From assembly GCA_025457985.1 (NCBI GenBank), contig JALOTI010000166.1, forward strand, positions 1 through 5,446: a DNA stretch of 5,446 nt, given 5' to 3'. Both the position numbers and the translations under genes were made by a program. Below are positions 1-5,446 of the stretch, in pieces; the stretch's first letter is position 1; each line of letters starts with the position of its first letter. The notes beneath the pieces were generated by a model that searched no databases, had not been told where the DNA came from, and worked only from the letters and a program-made list of their open reading frames with translations. Origin of the DNA: Leptospira sp. GTDB taxonomy: Bacteria > Spirochaetota > Leptospiria > Leptospirales > Leptospiraceae.

Positions 1-1337
1 GATGTTTGATCCGTTTTTGGAAAAATAAGCACTCGAGAACTTCCTGTATCTGCCACATACAAGTTTTCGCTCTGATCCAGGGCCACACCACCCGGACTAA
101 AAAGTCCTGTCACAGAAACAGAGCCAGCTGAGTTAAAGAACGTGCTTTGACAATATACGCGTTCTGCGACCTTACTTCCTGGCGGAAAATACAATACACG
201 ATTGTTATCTGTGTCTGCTACATATATTCCATCCCTAGAATCAGCAACCACAGCTCTTGGAGAATTGAGACCGGATGCGGACTGATTTGCCCCATTTGAA
301 TTGAAATCAGGCTGTCCGTAAACTTCTGTAGGTAAGGTTGAGTCCTTTGGAAAATACAAAATGCGACGACCAAGACGATCCGCCAGATAGAAACCTCCCT
401 TCGGTGATTCACTTAAACCATAGGGGGAATTGTAGGTTGAAATGGAAGTTCCGACTCCACCTTGCGTATTAAAGTCGGTCGGACCAAAGACTCTACTCGC
501 ATTCGTTGCATTTGATGCAAAAGAAAGAATTCTTCGATTTTGGTTATCCGATACAACAAGGTTACCGTCTTTGGTAAAAATCAAACCTCGTGGTGTGTGC
601 AGGGTTTCAGCAGTGGGACCTGGGCCCGCCAAACAGCTATTTACGTCAGAAAGATTCGGAATATCGCATGAAAAAACATTCTTTTGGCCATACACTCTGG
701 TTGCTTGATTGAATTCTCCTGATGGAAAATATAAAATCCTAGATCCGGATAAACTAAATAAGCCCAATGTATCATCCGTTGCAATTTGGTCTGGAAAAGA
801 TAGATTCCCGGAATTTGCTACTCCGAGGCCACCAAATCCATCGTTATTCTCCACATTAGAATTCAGATTTCCAAACTGACCATACACTTGAGATGCAATC
901 AAGTCTCGAACTTCAATTGTGATTTGAGCAACCTCAGCTCCTCTGCGTATGACCCTGTATCTAATTCTTTCAGAAGCAAATGTGGGTTGGCCAGAAAGAA
1001 TACCATTGCTACTATCTAAGACCAATCCTTCCGGTGGAGGAGGTATCAAACGAATTTCCGAACTCCGACTGCTTTTGGGAAGTATAGAAACGGGAATGTT
1101 TTTATAAAATGTAAAATCGGAAAAAGGATACGGATTGCCGCCGTTTACTATTTGACCGAGACAATACCCAGATTCTGTAGCAGACGATACTATCAATTGT
1201 GTAAAATATTGATCTGACTCGGGATCGCAGGGATTGGCTAATTTTGTTTGCGTACATTCTAAACAGATAAGTGCAAGTATCGAAAGAAACAAATAACGTG
1301 GATTCAATTTCATTTCACTAATAGAAGATAGAATCAT
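1..1337 (-). CDS. NHL-repeat beta-propeller lipoprotein, C-terminus cut by window edge
   Basis: The minus-strand frame is open from 1337 to the left edge with no stop, so the protein is partial (445 codons visible). Numbered from the inner ATG at 1313, it has a short basic n-region, a hydrophobic core (Y7-I16) and a lipobox-like end with Cys17 or Cys20; neither fits the classic consensus well. An NPCDPES segment follows at 27-33. Residues about 74-137 resemble a putative Ig (He_PIG-type) domain, with GLVLDSSNGILSGQPTF at 96-112. Five NHL-like repeats follow at about 168-196, 237-265, 293-321, 348-376 and 403-431, the later ones showing the typical YVADTxxxRVLxF strand. A VYGQ-type turn occurs between them (143, 207, 275, 331, 387). 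The first repeat is degenerate. NHL repeats form a propeller used for binding; no catalytic function is visible. It is probably anchored in the envelope facing the periplasm or cell surface. The start was set at 1337 because an AGGA lies 7 bases upstream; ATG 1313 is in frame and gives a tidier signal peptide. Confidence 0.85.
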   Translation of the reverse strand, partial: MILSSISEMKLNPRYLFLSILALICLECTQTKLANPCDPESDQYFTQLIVSSATESGYCLGQIVNGGNPYPFSDFTFYKNIPVSILPKSSRSSEIRLIPPPPEGLVLDSSNGILSGQPTFASERIRYRVIRRGAEVAQITIEVRDLIASQVYGQFGNLNSNVENNDGFGGLGVANSGNLSFPDQIATDDTLGLFSLSGSRILYFPSGEFNQATRVYGQKNVFSCDIPNLSDVNSCLAGPGPTAETLHTPRGLIFTKDGNLVVSDNQNRRILSFASNATNASRVFGPTDFNTQGGVGTSISTYNSPYGLSESPKGGFYLADRLGRRILYFPKDSTLPTEVYGQPDFNSNGANQSASGLNSPRAVVADSRDGIYVADTDNNRVLYFPPGSKVAERVYCQSTFFNSAGSVSVTGLFSPGGVALDQSENLYVADTGSSRVLIFPKTDQT

Positions 1338-1344
1338 TGGGACA

Positions 1345-1348
1345 TCCT
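1345..1348 (-). promoter_or_regulatory. Shine-Dalgarno AGGA deciding the NHL-gene start
   Basis: On the minus strand AGGA stands 7 bases before the ATG at 1337-1335. The inner in-frame ATG at 1313-1311 has no purine-rich site in front of it (TATTAGTGAA). This favours the outer start, which adds MILSSISE to the signal peptide. Two other genes in this window also lack a clear site, so the inner start is not excluded. Confidence 0.45.
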
Positions 1349-1554
1349 AGACAAGAATTTTTTCATTACGAATGTTCAAAAAAATATAACAAGTCTTTCG
1401 TGAGCTTACTTCAATTCTCAATTCGAAATGGTAGCGGAATTTCGGATATAAAATTTTATTTAGCCCTTTTTCTCTGCCTTCTGCCAAAGAATTTTCTTGA
1501 GATTTACGAGTCCGATTCGGAACCTTTCCTTATGAGCTTTGTTTGAGATCATGT

Positions 1555-1559
1555 AGAGG
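1555..1559 (+). promoter_or_regulatory. Shine-Dalgarno AGAGG supporting a TTG start
   Basis: AGAGG lies 5 bases before the TTG at 1565. An in-frame stop (TGA, 1544-1546) lies just upstream and no ATG or GTG precedes the hydrophobic signal sequence, so the unusual TTG is the only start that keeps the complete signal peptide. Confidence 0.6.
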
Positions 1560-1564
1560 TTTGG

Positions 1565-2914
1565 TTGGGTAGACATTATTTATTTCTATTGTTACTTATT
1601 GTAACGCAAATTACAGCTAGCGCTTGTTTAGCTAATCCACTTGTGCAAAGATTGTTATGGCAAGATAGTTCTAAATCCAAAATAAATCCTTTTTTCGCAC
1701 TACTTTTGTTTAATGAAAAAAGAATAATCATGGATAAAAATTTTTTAGGAATCAAACGCGGAACAAAGGAAAAACTTAATGCTACTATCTTTATTTCGGG
1801 AGCTTCATCCGCTTCTGGTATAGAATGGAGTTCCGCAAACCAGTCTGTGGCCACTGTGGATTCATCGGGTTTGGTTAGCGGAGTTTCCAATGGGAAAACA
1901 GTCATTCAAGCAAAAATTCCTGGAGAAAATATTTCTGTTACTTGCCCCGTCACTGTTTTTTCGGGATATTTATATGCGAGTTTGGATGATTCAAATTTAG
2001 TTGCAATTGCTTCATTTAACCATTTAACAGGTGATGTAACTTGGTTAAATACCCAACCAACTGGAGTTTCGCCTACAGGCATAGCAGTTGATCCTTTTGG
2101 TCGTTATCTCTACACAGGTAATTTTGATAGTAACACAATTTCACAATTTGGTATCAATAGCAATGATGGCTCCCTTTCTGTACTTGCTCCAGCTGTGGTC
2201 ACGGGTTCTAATCCAAGAAATATTGCGATCTCTCTAGATAGTAAATTTCTCTATATCGCAAATGAAACCGCCAATCTTGTGAGTCAGTATACGATCGGAA
2301 GCAGTGGTACGTTAACGCCCGTAACAACCTATCCTACACTAGCAGTAACATTTGTTTCCATAGATCCAACTGGGAAATTTTTACTGACGATTGGCCCAAC
2401 TCTTACACAACTTGCATCGTATTCTATAGATCCAATTTCTGGAAACTTGAGCCAAAGAGGGACGAGTCCTTCTTTTGATAGCCAAGCATTGTTCTCATTC
2501 CATCCAAATGGAAGGTATATTTTTGTAGGTTCTGCTCCAAACCTTCGTGTTTTGGAACTCAATAGTGATTCGGGAAGTCTATCCACCACTGCGGACGTCG
2601 CATATTCAGCTGTTCCACATTCAAGTGCAGTTCATCCTAATGGAAGGTTTGTCTATTTTGTTAATGCATCAGTGGGTTCAGTAACCTGTTTTGTAGTAGA
2701 TCCATCTACTGGATTCATTCAAAATTCTAGTTCTGTTGCCACAGGATTTTCCGACATTCGGTTTATGGTGATCGATCCCACAGGCAATTTTGCATTTGTG
2801 GCGAATAAATCTGGAAATTTAATCCGTCTTAAAATCAACCAGGAAACTGGAGAACTTTTATTCTTAGGGACGACTGCGGTAGGAGGAACACAGTGGAATT
2901 TAGCACTCATGTGA
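1565..2914 (+). CDS. Exported BIG2 domain plus seven-bladed beta-propeller protein
   Basis: This is a 449-residue protein starting at TTG with a good ribosome site. Residues 1-20 form a signal peptide (R3, H4, then a Leu-rich core) ending in ASAC, so Cys21 is a plausible lipidation site, although the lipobox lacks the usual Leu at -3. Residues about 55-131 match a BIG2 bacterial Ig-like domain: IEWSSANQSVATVDSSGLVS at 86-105 is the hallmark strand pair, followed by GKTVIQA. From 134 to the end there are seven similar units of about 45 residues, each beginning with an [RKG]-aromatic/Leu-hydrophobic strand and ending in a TGxL-type turn, near residues 135, 180, 227, 271, 317, 361 and 408. Five of the last six blades are introduced by DP(T/F)G or HPNG. 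This fits the YncE/lactonase-like propeller fold. Relatives are often labelled 6-phosphogluconolactonase, but export and the fused Ig domain argue for a binding or surface role; no active site can be assigned by eye. Its upstream neighbour is a divergent NHL lipoprotein gene. Confidence 0.88.
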   Translation: MGRHYLFLLLLIVTQITASACLANPLVQRLLWQDSSKSKINPFFALLLFNEKRIIMDKNFLGIKRGTKEKLNATIFISGASSASGIEWSSANQSVATVDSSGLVSGVSNGKTVIQAKIPGENISVTCPVTVFSGYLYASLDDSNLVAIASFNHLTGDVTWLNTQPTGVSPTGIAVDPFGRYLYTGNFDSNTISQFGINSNDGSLSVLAPAVVTGSNPRNIAISLDSKFLYIANETANLVSQYTIGSSGTLTPVTTYPTLAVTFVSIDPTGKFLLTIGPTLTQLASYSIDPISGNLSQRGTSPSFDSQALFSFHPNGRYIFVGSAPNLRVLELNSDSGSLSTTADVAYSAVPHSSAVHPNGRFVYFVNASVGSVTCFVVDPSTGFIQNSSSVATGFSDIRFMVIDPTGNFAFVANKSGNLIRLKINQETGELLFLGTTAVGGTQWNLALM

Positions 2915-2942
2915 GAGCACCAAATTCTGATTCCGAGTTGTC

Positions 2943-2948
2943 TATAAT
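2943..2948 (+). promoter_or_regulatory. Candidate -10 box (TATAAT) for the winged-helix gene
   Basis: A perfect TATAAT lies 49 bases before the ATG at 2998, in the short gap after the propeller gene. No good -35 hexamer is seen at 16-18 bases upstream, so the call rests on the -10 alone. If used, the leader would be about 43 bases, and the winged-helix gene could be transcribed separately from the propeller gene. Confidence 0.35.
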
Positions 2949-2962
2949 CAAATTTCTGATTT

Positions 2963-2978
2963 ACAATCCATAGGTTGT
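2963..2978. repeat. Imperfect inverted repeat before the winged-helix gene, possible operator
   Basis: ACAATCC and GGTTGT form an inverted repeat with one bulged T and a 3-4 base centre, sitting between the TATAAT and the start codon. A site here would suit autorepression by the DNA-binding protein encoded just downstream. Symmetry is modest and chance is possible. Confidence 0.25.
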
Positions 2979-2997
2979 TCTTACCACTGAAATAGAA

Positions 2998-3315
2998 ATG
3001 CCCAAAAAAGAATCTTTATCTAACTCTACTCAAAACAAACCAAAATTGAATCAATGGACATTTCTTTCCAACCACGCCCATGTCCTAATTTGTTTGAGTA
3101 AAGATCCAGGCTCAAGGCTTAAGGACGTTGCTTCCCTCGTTGGGATAACAGAACGGGCTGTACAGGCGATTGTTCGAGACCTCATTGATGCAAAAATTCT
3201 CGAACGAACAAAAGACGGCCGACGTAATATGTATTCTATTAAGACCAAACAAAAATTACGCCACGCTTTGGAATCCAATCACTCGATTTCAGAACTCATC
3301 CAACTGGGTAGGTAG
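2998..3315 (+). CDS. Small winged helix-turn-helix transcriptional regulator
   Basis: This is a 105-residue cytoplasmic DNA-binding protein. After a polar N-terminal tail (1-18) comes WTFLSNHAHVLICLSKDP (20-37), a helix found in a widespread family of small MarR/ArsR-like winged-helix regulators. The helix-turn-helix covers about 41-68, with VGITERAVQAIVRDL (48-62) as turn and recognition helix, and the wing is the basic ERTKDGRRNMYSI (69-81). The C-terminal segment LRHALESNHSISELIQL (87-103) is also typical of that family, which has no ligand or metal domain, so the trigger is unknown. The length matches the family. ATG 2998 is the only sensible start, but no Shine-Dalgarno is seen before it (CTGAAATAGAA). 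It follows the propeller gene by 83 bases and converges on the ketopantoate reductase gene. Its target is unknown; autoregulation or control of the propeller genes is only inference. Confidence 0.85.
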   Translation: MPKKESLSNSTQNKPKLNQWTFLSNHAHVLICLSKDPGSRLKDVASLVGITERAVQAIVRDLIDAKILERTKDGRRNMYSIKTKQKLRHALESNHSISELIQLGR

Positions 3316-3366
3316 TGTTTAAATTTCTGTTCGTCTTTTAGATTAAATAAAAATTAATTTGGTGAT

Positions 3367-4434
3367 TTAAAGATAGGCTCTTTCTCTGGTTTCCACTTGC
3401 TCTAGAATAGAATTATTGTAGGGAGTTGGTAATCCGAGTTCCTTTCCATACTGGACAACATAACCATTGATATAGTGAATCTCCGTTTTTACTTGTTTGT
3501 CTAAATCTTGGACCATAGAGGTTCTGATTTGAAAGTATTTCAGACCCAATGCCATCAAAACCAAATGTTTCAAAAGAGTAGGTAGGCCCTCTTTCCCGTT
3601 ACTCAATTTCCTAATTGAAATTGAACCTGGCACAATCTCCTCTTTAATTGCTAGTTTGTCCATAATGGATTGAACTTCAGATAAAATCTGAATGGCTAAG
3701 GATCTGTTTTGTGAATTGAGAAACAAAGGACCCAGGCTTTGATACTTAGAAGCCGCTAGTCCATTGATGATACAATTGATTCCTAATTTGTGCCACCTAA
3801 AACCAGTTAAATTTTCTGTAAGTATGACTGGAATATATGGTTCAAGGCCTAGTTTCCAAAAATCTAGTTTTGAATTTAATTTTCTATTTTTGTTTTCTTC
3901 ATTAGGTAATTTTGGCTCTTGGGGAAACCTTTCTACGGAACCCAGTATGAGCGCACCTGCATTCGTTTGTTTGTAATGAATTGGATCGTCTGGATTTTTG
4001 GATGGAATAATTTTTGTGTTCCATCCGACAACTCCTCCCACAATCTGACCTGATTTCTCTGGGAAACGACTCTCGGGAAATCCGTTTTGAATGAAAACCC
4101 ACTTTCCTCCATTAGCCAAGAGTAAACTTGTTTCTTCCAAATAACTTGGTAATTGATCCTGTTTGCATCCTAGAACAATCCAATCAAATCGATCACTACA
4201 CTCGTTAATCAGTTGCAATCGGTTTTTTAGTTCCAAGGACTCTGACTTCCCATTTCCCATTTGGAAACGAATCGGTTTCGCCAAGGAAATAAATCTTTCT
4301 TTGGATTTGCACAGAATTGTAAACGGAACCTGATTTTTAAGAAGGGCACGAACGATTGTTAGGGTAACGGCTCCTATGCCATAAAACGCAACCTTAGGAA
4401 GATCTTTTTGGAAAGTTTGTTGGGTTATATCCAT
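3367..4434 (-). CDS. panE: Ketopantoate reductase family protein (2-dehydropantoate 2-reductase)
   Basis: The family reduces 2-dehydropantoate to (R)-pantoate with NADPH in the cytoplasm, a step of pantothenate and CoA synthesis. The 355-residue protein has an N-terminal Rossmann motif GIGAVT (19-24), where the third Gly of GxGxxG is Thr. Residues aligning with E. coli PanE are visible: Lys91 (K72), Asn117 in QNG (N98), Lys216 (catalytic K176), Asn220 (N180), Ser306 (S244), Asp310 (D248) and Glu318 (E256), with the same spacing within each motif. The C-terminal TEIHYINGYVV (317-327) and PTPYN (336-340) are standard. It is about 50 residues longer than the E. coli enzyme, partly through a 13-residue N-terminal extension and a polar, Lys/Glu/Asn-rich insert near 170-190. 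No pantothenate genes are adjacent, so a related reductase activity is possible. No clear ribosome site precedes ATG 4434. TATATT at 4472-4477 on the minus strand might be its -10 box. It lies downstream of a strong terminator, so it is probably its own transcription unit. No GC-rich hairpin follows its stop. Confidence 0.82.
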   Translation of the reverse strand: MDITQQTFQKDLPKVAFYGIGAVTLTIVRALLKNQVPFTILCKSKERFISLAKPIRFQMGNGKSESLELKNRLQLINECSDRFDWIVLGCKQDQLPSYLEETSLLLANGGKWVFIQNGFPESRFPEKSGQIVGGVVGWNTKIIPSKNPDDPIHYKQTNAGALILGSVERFPQEPKLPNEENKNRKLNSKLDFWKLGLEPYIPVILTENLTGFRWHKLGINCIINGLAASKYQSLGPLFLNSQNRSLAIQILSEVQSIMDKLAIKEEIVPGSISIRKLSNGKEGLPTLLKHLVLMALGLKYFQIRTSMVQDLDKQVKTEIHYINGYVVQYGKELGLPTPYNNSILEQVETRERAYL

Positions 4435-4477
4435 TCAAACACAAGATGTTATGAAATAGTACTAAATCTTCAATATA

Positions 4478-4509
4478 TAAAAAAAAGGACAGGCAAAAAC
4501 CTGTCCTTT
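4478..4509 (-). terminator. Intrinsic terminator of the small lipoprotein operon
   Basis: The perfect 7-bp stem GGACAGG (4487-4493) / CCTGTCC (4500-4506), extended by three A-T pairs, encloses a 6-base loop. Read on the minus strand it is followed by eight T residues (4486-4479). It lies 25 bases past the stop codon at 4534-4536 and before the ketopantoate reductase start, so it should separate these two units. In the plus direction the T tract is only TTTCTCT, so it acts mainly on the minus strand. Confidence 0.9.
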
Positions 4510-4533
4510 CTCTGTCGCTAAACTAAGCTTACT

Positions 4534-5100
4534 TTATTTTTTACAGCAAGCTTCTGTTTTTGGTTGCTTCACCGGGTAAATTGGTGTTGCAGCATCCAAA
4601 CTCAATCCGTCTCGAGAAGCTCCTCTTGCGTAGATTTCATCAGCTTTTGCTTCTGAAACTGGTCCGAGGAACTTAAACTTAACTGGGTGTCCTTTTACTT
4701 TTACTATTACAGTAGAGTAAAGTGGAAGTTGCTTCAATGGGAACGCATACACTTCTGCCTGAGCCTTCACAACGTGGAAAGAATCAGCATTAGCTTTTAC
4801 AATCGCGTCATTGATAGCATCAAGAGTGTAAGGATCGTAACCTTCTTTGTTTAGAAGAGTAGGAACCACAAAACGATTTTCAAAAAAAGGAACTCCTAAT
4901 AGAGTTTTTCCTTTGTAAGAAACTCCCTCTACCCAGTTGTTGTGATCAACTTCTAGAGTAGACTCAGTAGGTCGAACAACTACTTTTTGAGTAGTTACAC
5001 CGAGTTCTGGATGGTAAGTTGCGTTGTCCTTACCGAAAGACTTACATCCGATAAAGCTCGCTGCAATTGCAAGTGTAGAAATTAAGAGTACTTTCTTCAT
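4534..5100 (-). CDS. Small lipoprotein of unknown function, second gene of a coupled pair
   Basis: This is a 188-residue protein with a clear lipoprotein signal: MKK, a hydrophobic core and the lipobox SFIGC, with Cys19 as the lipidated residue followed by Lys20. The mature part shows no enzyme motif I recognise. It contains a probable beta-rich domain with FFENRFVVPTLLN (72-84), an alpha segment DAINDAIVKANADSFHVVKA (94-113) and a strand-turn motif VKVKGHPVKFKFLGPVSEA (133-151) that is repeated in the protein encoded just upstream. After that comes a polar tail ending in a vicinal cysteine pair, CCKK (185-188). The start codon overlaps the upstream stop as ATGA, and GAGGA stands 6 bases before it, so the pair is probably translationally coupled. 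A strong terminator follows. It is likely an envelope protein; its role cannot be named from the sequence. Confidence 0.87.
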   Translation of the reverse strand: MKKVLLISTLAIAASFIGCKSFGKDNATYHPELGVTTQKVVVRPTESTLEVDHNNWVEGVSYKGKTLLGVPFFENRFVVPTLLNKEGYDPYTLDAINDAIVKANADSFHVVKAQAEVYAFPLKQLPLYSTVIVKVKGHPVKFKFLGPVSEAKADEIYARGASRDGLSLDAATPIYPVKQPKTEACCKK

Positions 5101-5446
5101 TTTTTATCCTCAAACTTTGCTTCAGCTTCGAATAGAGCAATTTTTGTTAGACGAGCTTCACTAAGTGGTCCGATTGTTTTGATGGTTACTGGTTTTCCAG
5201 TTACGGTTACTTTGTAGTTTTTAAGAATGATCCACTTTGTAGTGATCGCTGCTTCTACACGAGTTCTCATCAAACCGTCGATGTTGTTTGAGTAGATCGC
5301 TTTGTTTTCAGCTTCTGCTGCCAAAGGAAGGATCAATGCGTTAGAAATGATTGGACCAAGGTTTGCTACAGTATTGCCACCGTTCTTTACAGAAGCACCT
5401 GCGCTCTTTCCTACGTAAGGGATTGCCGAAATTCCAGAACCTAATC
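5097..5446 (-). CDS. Small probable envelope protein, paralogue of its neighbour, N-terminus beyond the window
   Basis: The minus-strand frame is open to the right edge, giving 115 visible C-terminal residues. A TTG at 5336 is in frame but lies mid-domain and is not the start. The visible part begins with a Gly/Ala-rich stretch (GSGISAIPYVGKSAGASV), then DGLMRTRVEAAITTKWIILK (56-75) and the strand-turn motif YKVTVTGKPVTIKTIGPLSE (77-96), closing with a charged helix-like tail ending EDKK. The motif matches the downstream lipoprotein: G-(H/K)-P-V-x-x-K-x-x-G-P-(V/L)-S-E-A-(K/R). The two genes therefore look like an old tandem duplication in one operon. A signal peptide or lipobox is likely but would lie outside the window. 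Small putative lipoproteins of several families (for example TRL-like ones) have a similar size, but I cannot assign a family. Function unknown. Confidence 0.78.
   Translation of the reverse strand, partial: LGSGISAIPYVGKSAGASVKNGGNTVANLGPIISNALILPLAAEAENKAIYSNNIDGLMRTRVEAAITTKWIILKNYKVTVTGKPVTIKTIGPLSEARLTKIALFEAEAKFEDKK
5107..5111 (-). promoter_or_regulatory. Shine-Dalgarno GAGGA inside the upstream gene's end
   Basis: On the minus strand GAGGA lies 6 bases before ATG 5100-5098, within the last codons of the upstream gene (encoding EDKK). Together with the ATGA overlap it supports this start and coupled translation. Confidence 0.75.

Larger units (their letters stand above)
1338..1564. other. 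Divergent intergenic region between two propeller genes
   Basis: These 227 bases separate the minus-strand NHL gene from the plus-strand BIG2-propeller gene and must hold the promoters of both unless they are read from elsewhere. It is AT-rich, with TATATT on the minus strand at 1383-1388 as a possible -10 box but no good -35 at standard spacing. An inverted repeat CGAAAT / ATTTCG (1424-1429 and 1439-1444, 9-base loop) lies near the middle. No convincing plus-strand promoter was found. An open frame starting with TTG at 1337 on the plus strand has no ribosome site and no recognisable protein character, so it is not called as a gene. Confidence 0.5.

Noticed and set aside
442..708. Plus-strand open frame of 88 codons
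   Set aside because: It lies wholly antisense to the NHL-repeat frame, which has clear domain support, so it is a shadow.
1337..1546. Plus-strand open frame of 69 codons beginning at TTG in the intergenic region
   Set aside because: It has no ribosome site, no recognisable motif and a composition like non-coding AT-rich DNA. Its start falls opposite the start region of the NHL gene.
1576..1905. Minus-strand open frame of 109 codons opposite the signal and BIG2 region
   Set aside because: It is antisense to a well supported gene and its translation shows no domain or signal.
3318..3371. TTTAAAT / ATTTAAA inverted repeat between the convergent genes as a bidirectional terminator
   Set aside because: The stem is 7 bp of A-T pairs only, with a 40-base loop and no T tract at a fitting place. 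It would be unstable and is expected by chance in such AT-rich DNA.
5097..5336. Reading the right-hand gene as a complete 79-codon gene starting at TTG 5336
   Set aside because: The frame stays open to the window edge with protein-like sequence upstream of the TTG, so the true start lies outside the window.
1..5446. Mobile elements, CRISPR arrays, tRNA genes, riboswitches or a defence system
   Set aside because: No transposase or recombinase motif, terminal repeats, regularly spaced direct repeats or tRNA-like cloverleaf was seen on either strand by reading. The repeats present are protein-level propeller blades.

Overview
The window looks like chromosomal DNA of a spirochaete, most likely Leptospira. 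The evidence is moderately AT-rich coding sequence (roughly 40% GC by eye), several short lipoprotein signal peptides with loose spirochaete-type lipoboxes, secreted beta-propeller proteins carrying an Ig-like domain behind the lipid anchor, and an N-terminal NPCDPES segment of a kind common in Leptospira lipoproteins. The genus is inferred from protein style. There is no rRNA or other marker gene here.

Layout from left to right: (1) Positions 1-1337, minus strand, hold the N-terminal part of an NHL-repeat lipoprotein. Its frame runs off the left edge, so its C-terminus is missing. (2) Positions 1338-1564 are a divergent intergenic region. (3) Positions 1565-2914, plus strand, encode a second exported propeller protein, with a BIG2-type Ig-like domain followed by seven regular blades of the YncE/lactonase-like type. 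(4) Positions 2998-3315, plus strand, encode a small winged-helix DNA-binding protein, preceded by a perfect TATAAT and an imperfect inverted repeat. (5) Positions 3367-4434, minus strand and convergent with (4), encode a ketopantoate reductase family protein (PanE/ApbA) with all the main catalytic residues. (6) A strong intrinsic terminator at 4478-4509 ends a minus-strand lipoprotein operon. (7) Positions 4534-5100 and 5097-5446, minus strand, encode two small proteins whose genes overlap by 4 bases (ATGA). They share a conserved motif and so look like diverged paralogues. The upstream one is cut by the right edge.

How the parts may work together: the window is mostly envelope biology (three or four exported proteins) plus one cytoplasmic metabolic enzyme and one regulator. 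The two propeller genes are divergent, share the order anchor - Ig-like domain - propeller, and could be co-regulated from the region between them. The two small proteins at the right are translationally coupled and probably made together. The ketopantoate reductase appears to be a separate unit, because the terminator lies between it and the lipoprotein operon. No mobile element, CRISPR array, tRNA or phage feature was seen. Nothing in the window is clearly a new system. The least explained items are the paired small lipoproteins with a shared motif and the divergent Ig-propeller pair.
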